64,000 nucleotides of DNA from Rhodospirillales bacterium (GTDB taxonomy: Bacteria > Pseudomonadota > Alphaproteobacteria > Rhodospirillales > Defluviicoccaceae). Below are positions 63,406 through 64,000 of this stretch, piece by piece. The stretch spans positions 1-64,000 of the forward strand of contig JADJXQ010000001.1 in assembly GCA_016710335.1 (NCBI GenBank), written 5' to 3'. Position numbers and translations under genes: made by a program. Below the pieces are notes generated by a model. The model was given only the letters and a program-made list of their open reading frames with translations. It was not told the DNA's origin and did not search any database. The stretch's first letter is position 1; every line of letters starts with the position of its first letter.

Positions 63406-64000
63406 ATGGAGACGACGCTCAGCGTCCGCAGCGATCTTGACCAGGCGGACCCGGCTCGGCGGGACCGAAGCGGTCCGACGCCGCAGCACGGCGGGTTTCT
63501 GGCCGCCACGCCCGGGTTCGCTGCGCTTGACGACGAGCTTCGCGCCGATCTGGAACGCGCCTGCGCCTGCCGGCGGTATCGTCCGCACGAACAGGTCTTC
63601 GGCCGGGACGAAGCCGCGTCGGACGTCTATTTCGTCGTCAGCGGCCGAGTGCGCATCGTCAACTATTCGATGTCGGGGCGGGAGGTCGCCTTCGACGAAG
63701 CCACCCCCGGATGCTATTTCGGCGAGACGGCAGTCCTTGACGGAGAGCCACGCTCGGCAGGGGCGGTGGTCGTCGCAGAAAGCGTCCTGGCGGCGATGCC
63801 TGGCCGGGTGTTCATCGATGCCATTCTTACGCACCCTCCGCTGGCGCTGGCCGTGATGCAGCGCCTTTCCGGCGTTATACGCGCCGCCGACCAGCGGATC
63901 ATGGACCTCAGCACCCTCTCCGCCTACCACCGGGTCGAAGCCGAACTGCTCCGCCAGGCGAAGCTGCACAGGGTCGACATCACCGTGGCGCGCATCCAGC
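63406..64000 (+). CDS. Crp/Fnr-family transcriptional regulator, 5' part
   Basis: Open from ATG 63406 to the window end without a stop, so the C-terminus is outside. A cyclic-nucleotide-binding fold is visible: YRPHEQVFGRDEAASDVYFV, VSGRVRIVNYSMSGREVAFD, PGCYFGETAVLDGEPRSAGA and VVAESVLAAMPGRVFIDAIL. The dimer helix follows (PLALAVMQRLSGVIRAADQR) and the start of the HTH is reached at VEAELLRQAKLHR. The effector (cAMP, oxygen or other) cannot be told; no FNR-type cysteine cluster is present in the N-terminus. Confidence 0.87.
   Translation, partial: METTLSVRSDLDQADPARRDRSGPTPQHGGFLAATPGFAALDDELRADLERACACRRYRPHEQVFGRDEAASDVYFVVSGRVRIVNYSMSGREVAFDEATPGCYFGETAVLDGEPRSAGAVVVAESVLAAMPGRVFIDAILTHPPLALAVMQRLSGVIRAADQRIMDLSTLSAYHRVEAELLRQAKLHRVDITVARIQ

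Overview
This 64 kb window is GC-rich chromosomal DNA that fits an alphaproteobacterium, most likely of the Rhodospirillales type. The markers are split pntAA/pntAB/pntB, a glyQ-glyS-ppdK operon, a DUF1476-type F1-ATPase inhibitor (an alphaproteobacterial family), an iscR-led isc operon with two cysteine desulfurases, and neighbouring hisZ and purA. Genus and species cannot be read from the sequence.

Layout. 1-2.9 kb: end of ettA, a small unknown, a K+-channel-like protein with a zinc ribbon, a YbaK-type deacylase and tRNA-Ser(GCU). 3.1-8.3 kb: accessory DNA with a solo insertion-sequence end, an amputated uup-like ABC-F gene, an IS1380-family element with exact 20-bp terminal repeats, an unknown HEPN/AbiJ-like candidate, and two toxin-antitoxin loci whose toxins are broken. 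8.4-12.9 kb: the proton-translocating transhydrogenase operon (minus strand) divergent from a hydroxyacid-oxoacid transhydrogenase. 13.2-14.5 kb: a third toxin-antitoxin locus with a broken toxin, and a small membrane protein. 14.5-19.9 kb: ppdK, glyS and glyQ, all carrying small indels. 20-23.7 kb: a PP0621-like protein, SppA, a tRNA methyltransferase, a polyprenyl diphosphate synthase and tRNA-Pro(CGG). 24.3-26.8 kb: an intact Phd/VapC pair, an L,D-transpeptidase and a hydrolase. 26.9-35.7 kb: cysE-iscR-(nifS-like)-iscS-iscU-iscA-hscB-hscA-fdx-iscX and the ATPase inhibitor. 35.8-39.6 kb: MgtE, a metallo-hydrolase, a methyltransferase, a candidate small RNA and a lipoprotein. 39.7-47.6 kb: a complete pseudaminic acid pathway with a PseG-PseH fusion, an associated methylase and an unassigned 539-residue putative glycosyltransferase. 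47.6-54.4 kb: an SDR, a secreted barrel-like protein, a gamma-carbonic-anhydrase-like protein, a Kef-type antiporter and a membrane-anchored pseudokinase. 54.5-64 kb: an RND efflux pump, purA, hisZ, a gamma-glutamyltranspeptidase and a Crp-type regulator cut by the window end.

How the genes work together. The isc block is a full Fe-S assembly line with its sulfur supply (CysE, IscS), scaffold (IscU), carrier (IscA), chaperones (HscA/HscB), ferredoxin and sensor (IscR). The pse block takes UDP-GlcNAc to CMP-pseudaminic acid with overlapping or closely spaced genes. Single-base indels recur, mainly in G/C-rich contexts, and hit essential genes such as glyS, glyQ and iscS. Many are therefore probably sequence errors. 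Those in the IS and toxin genes could be real decay.
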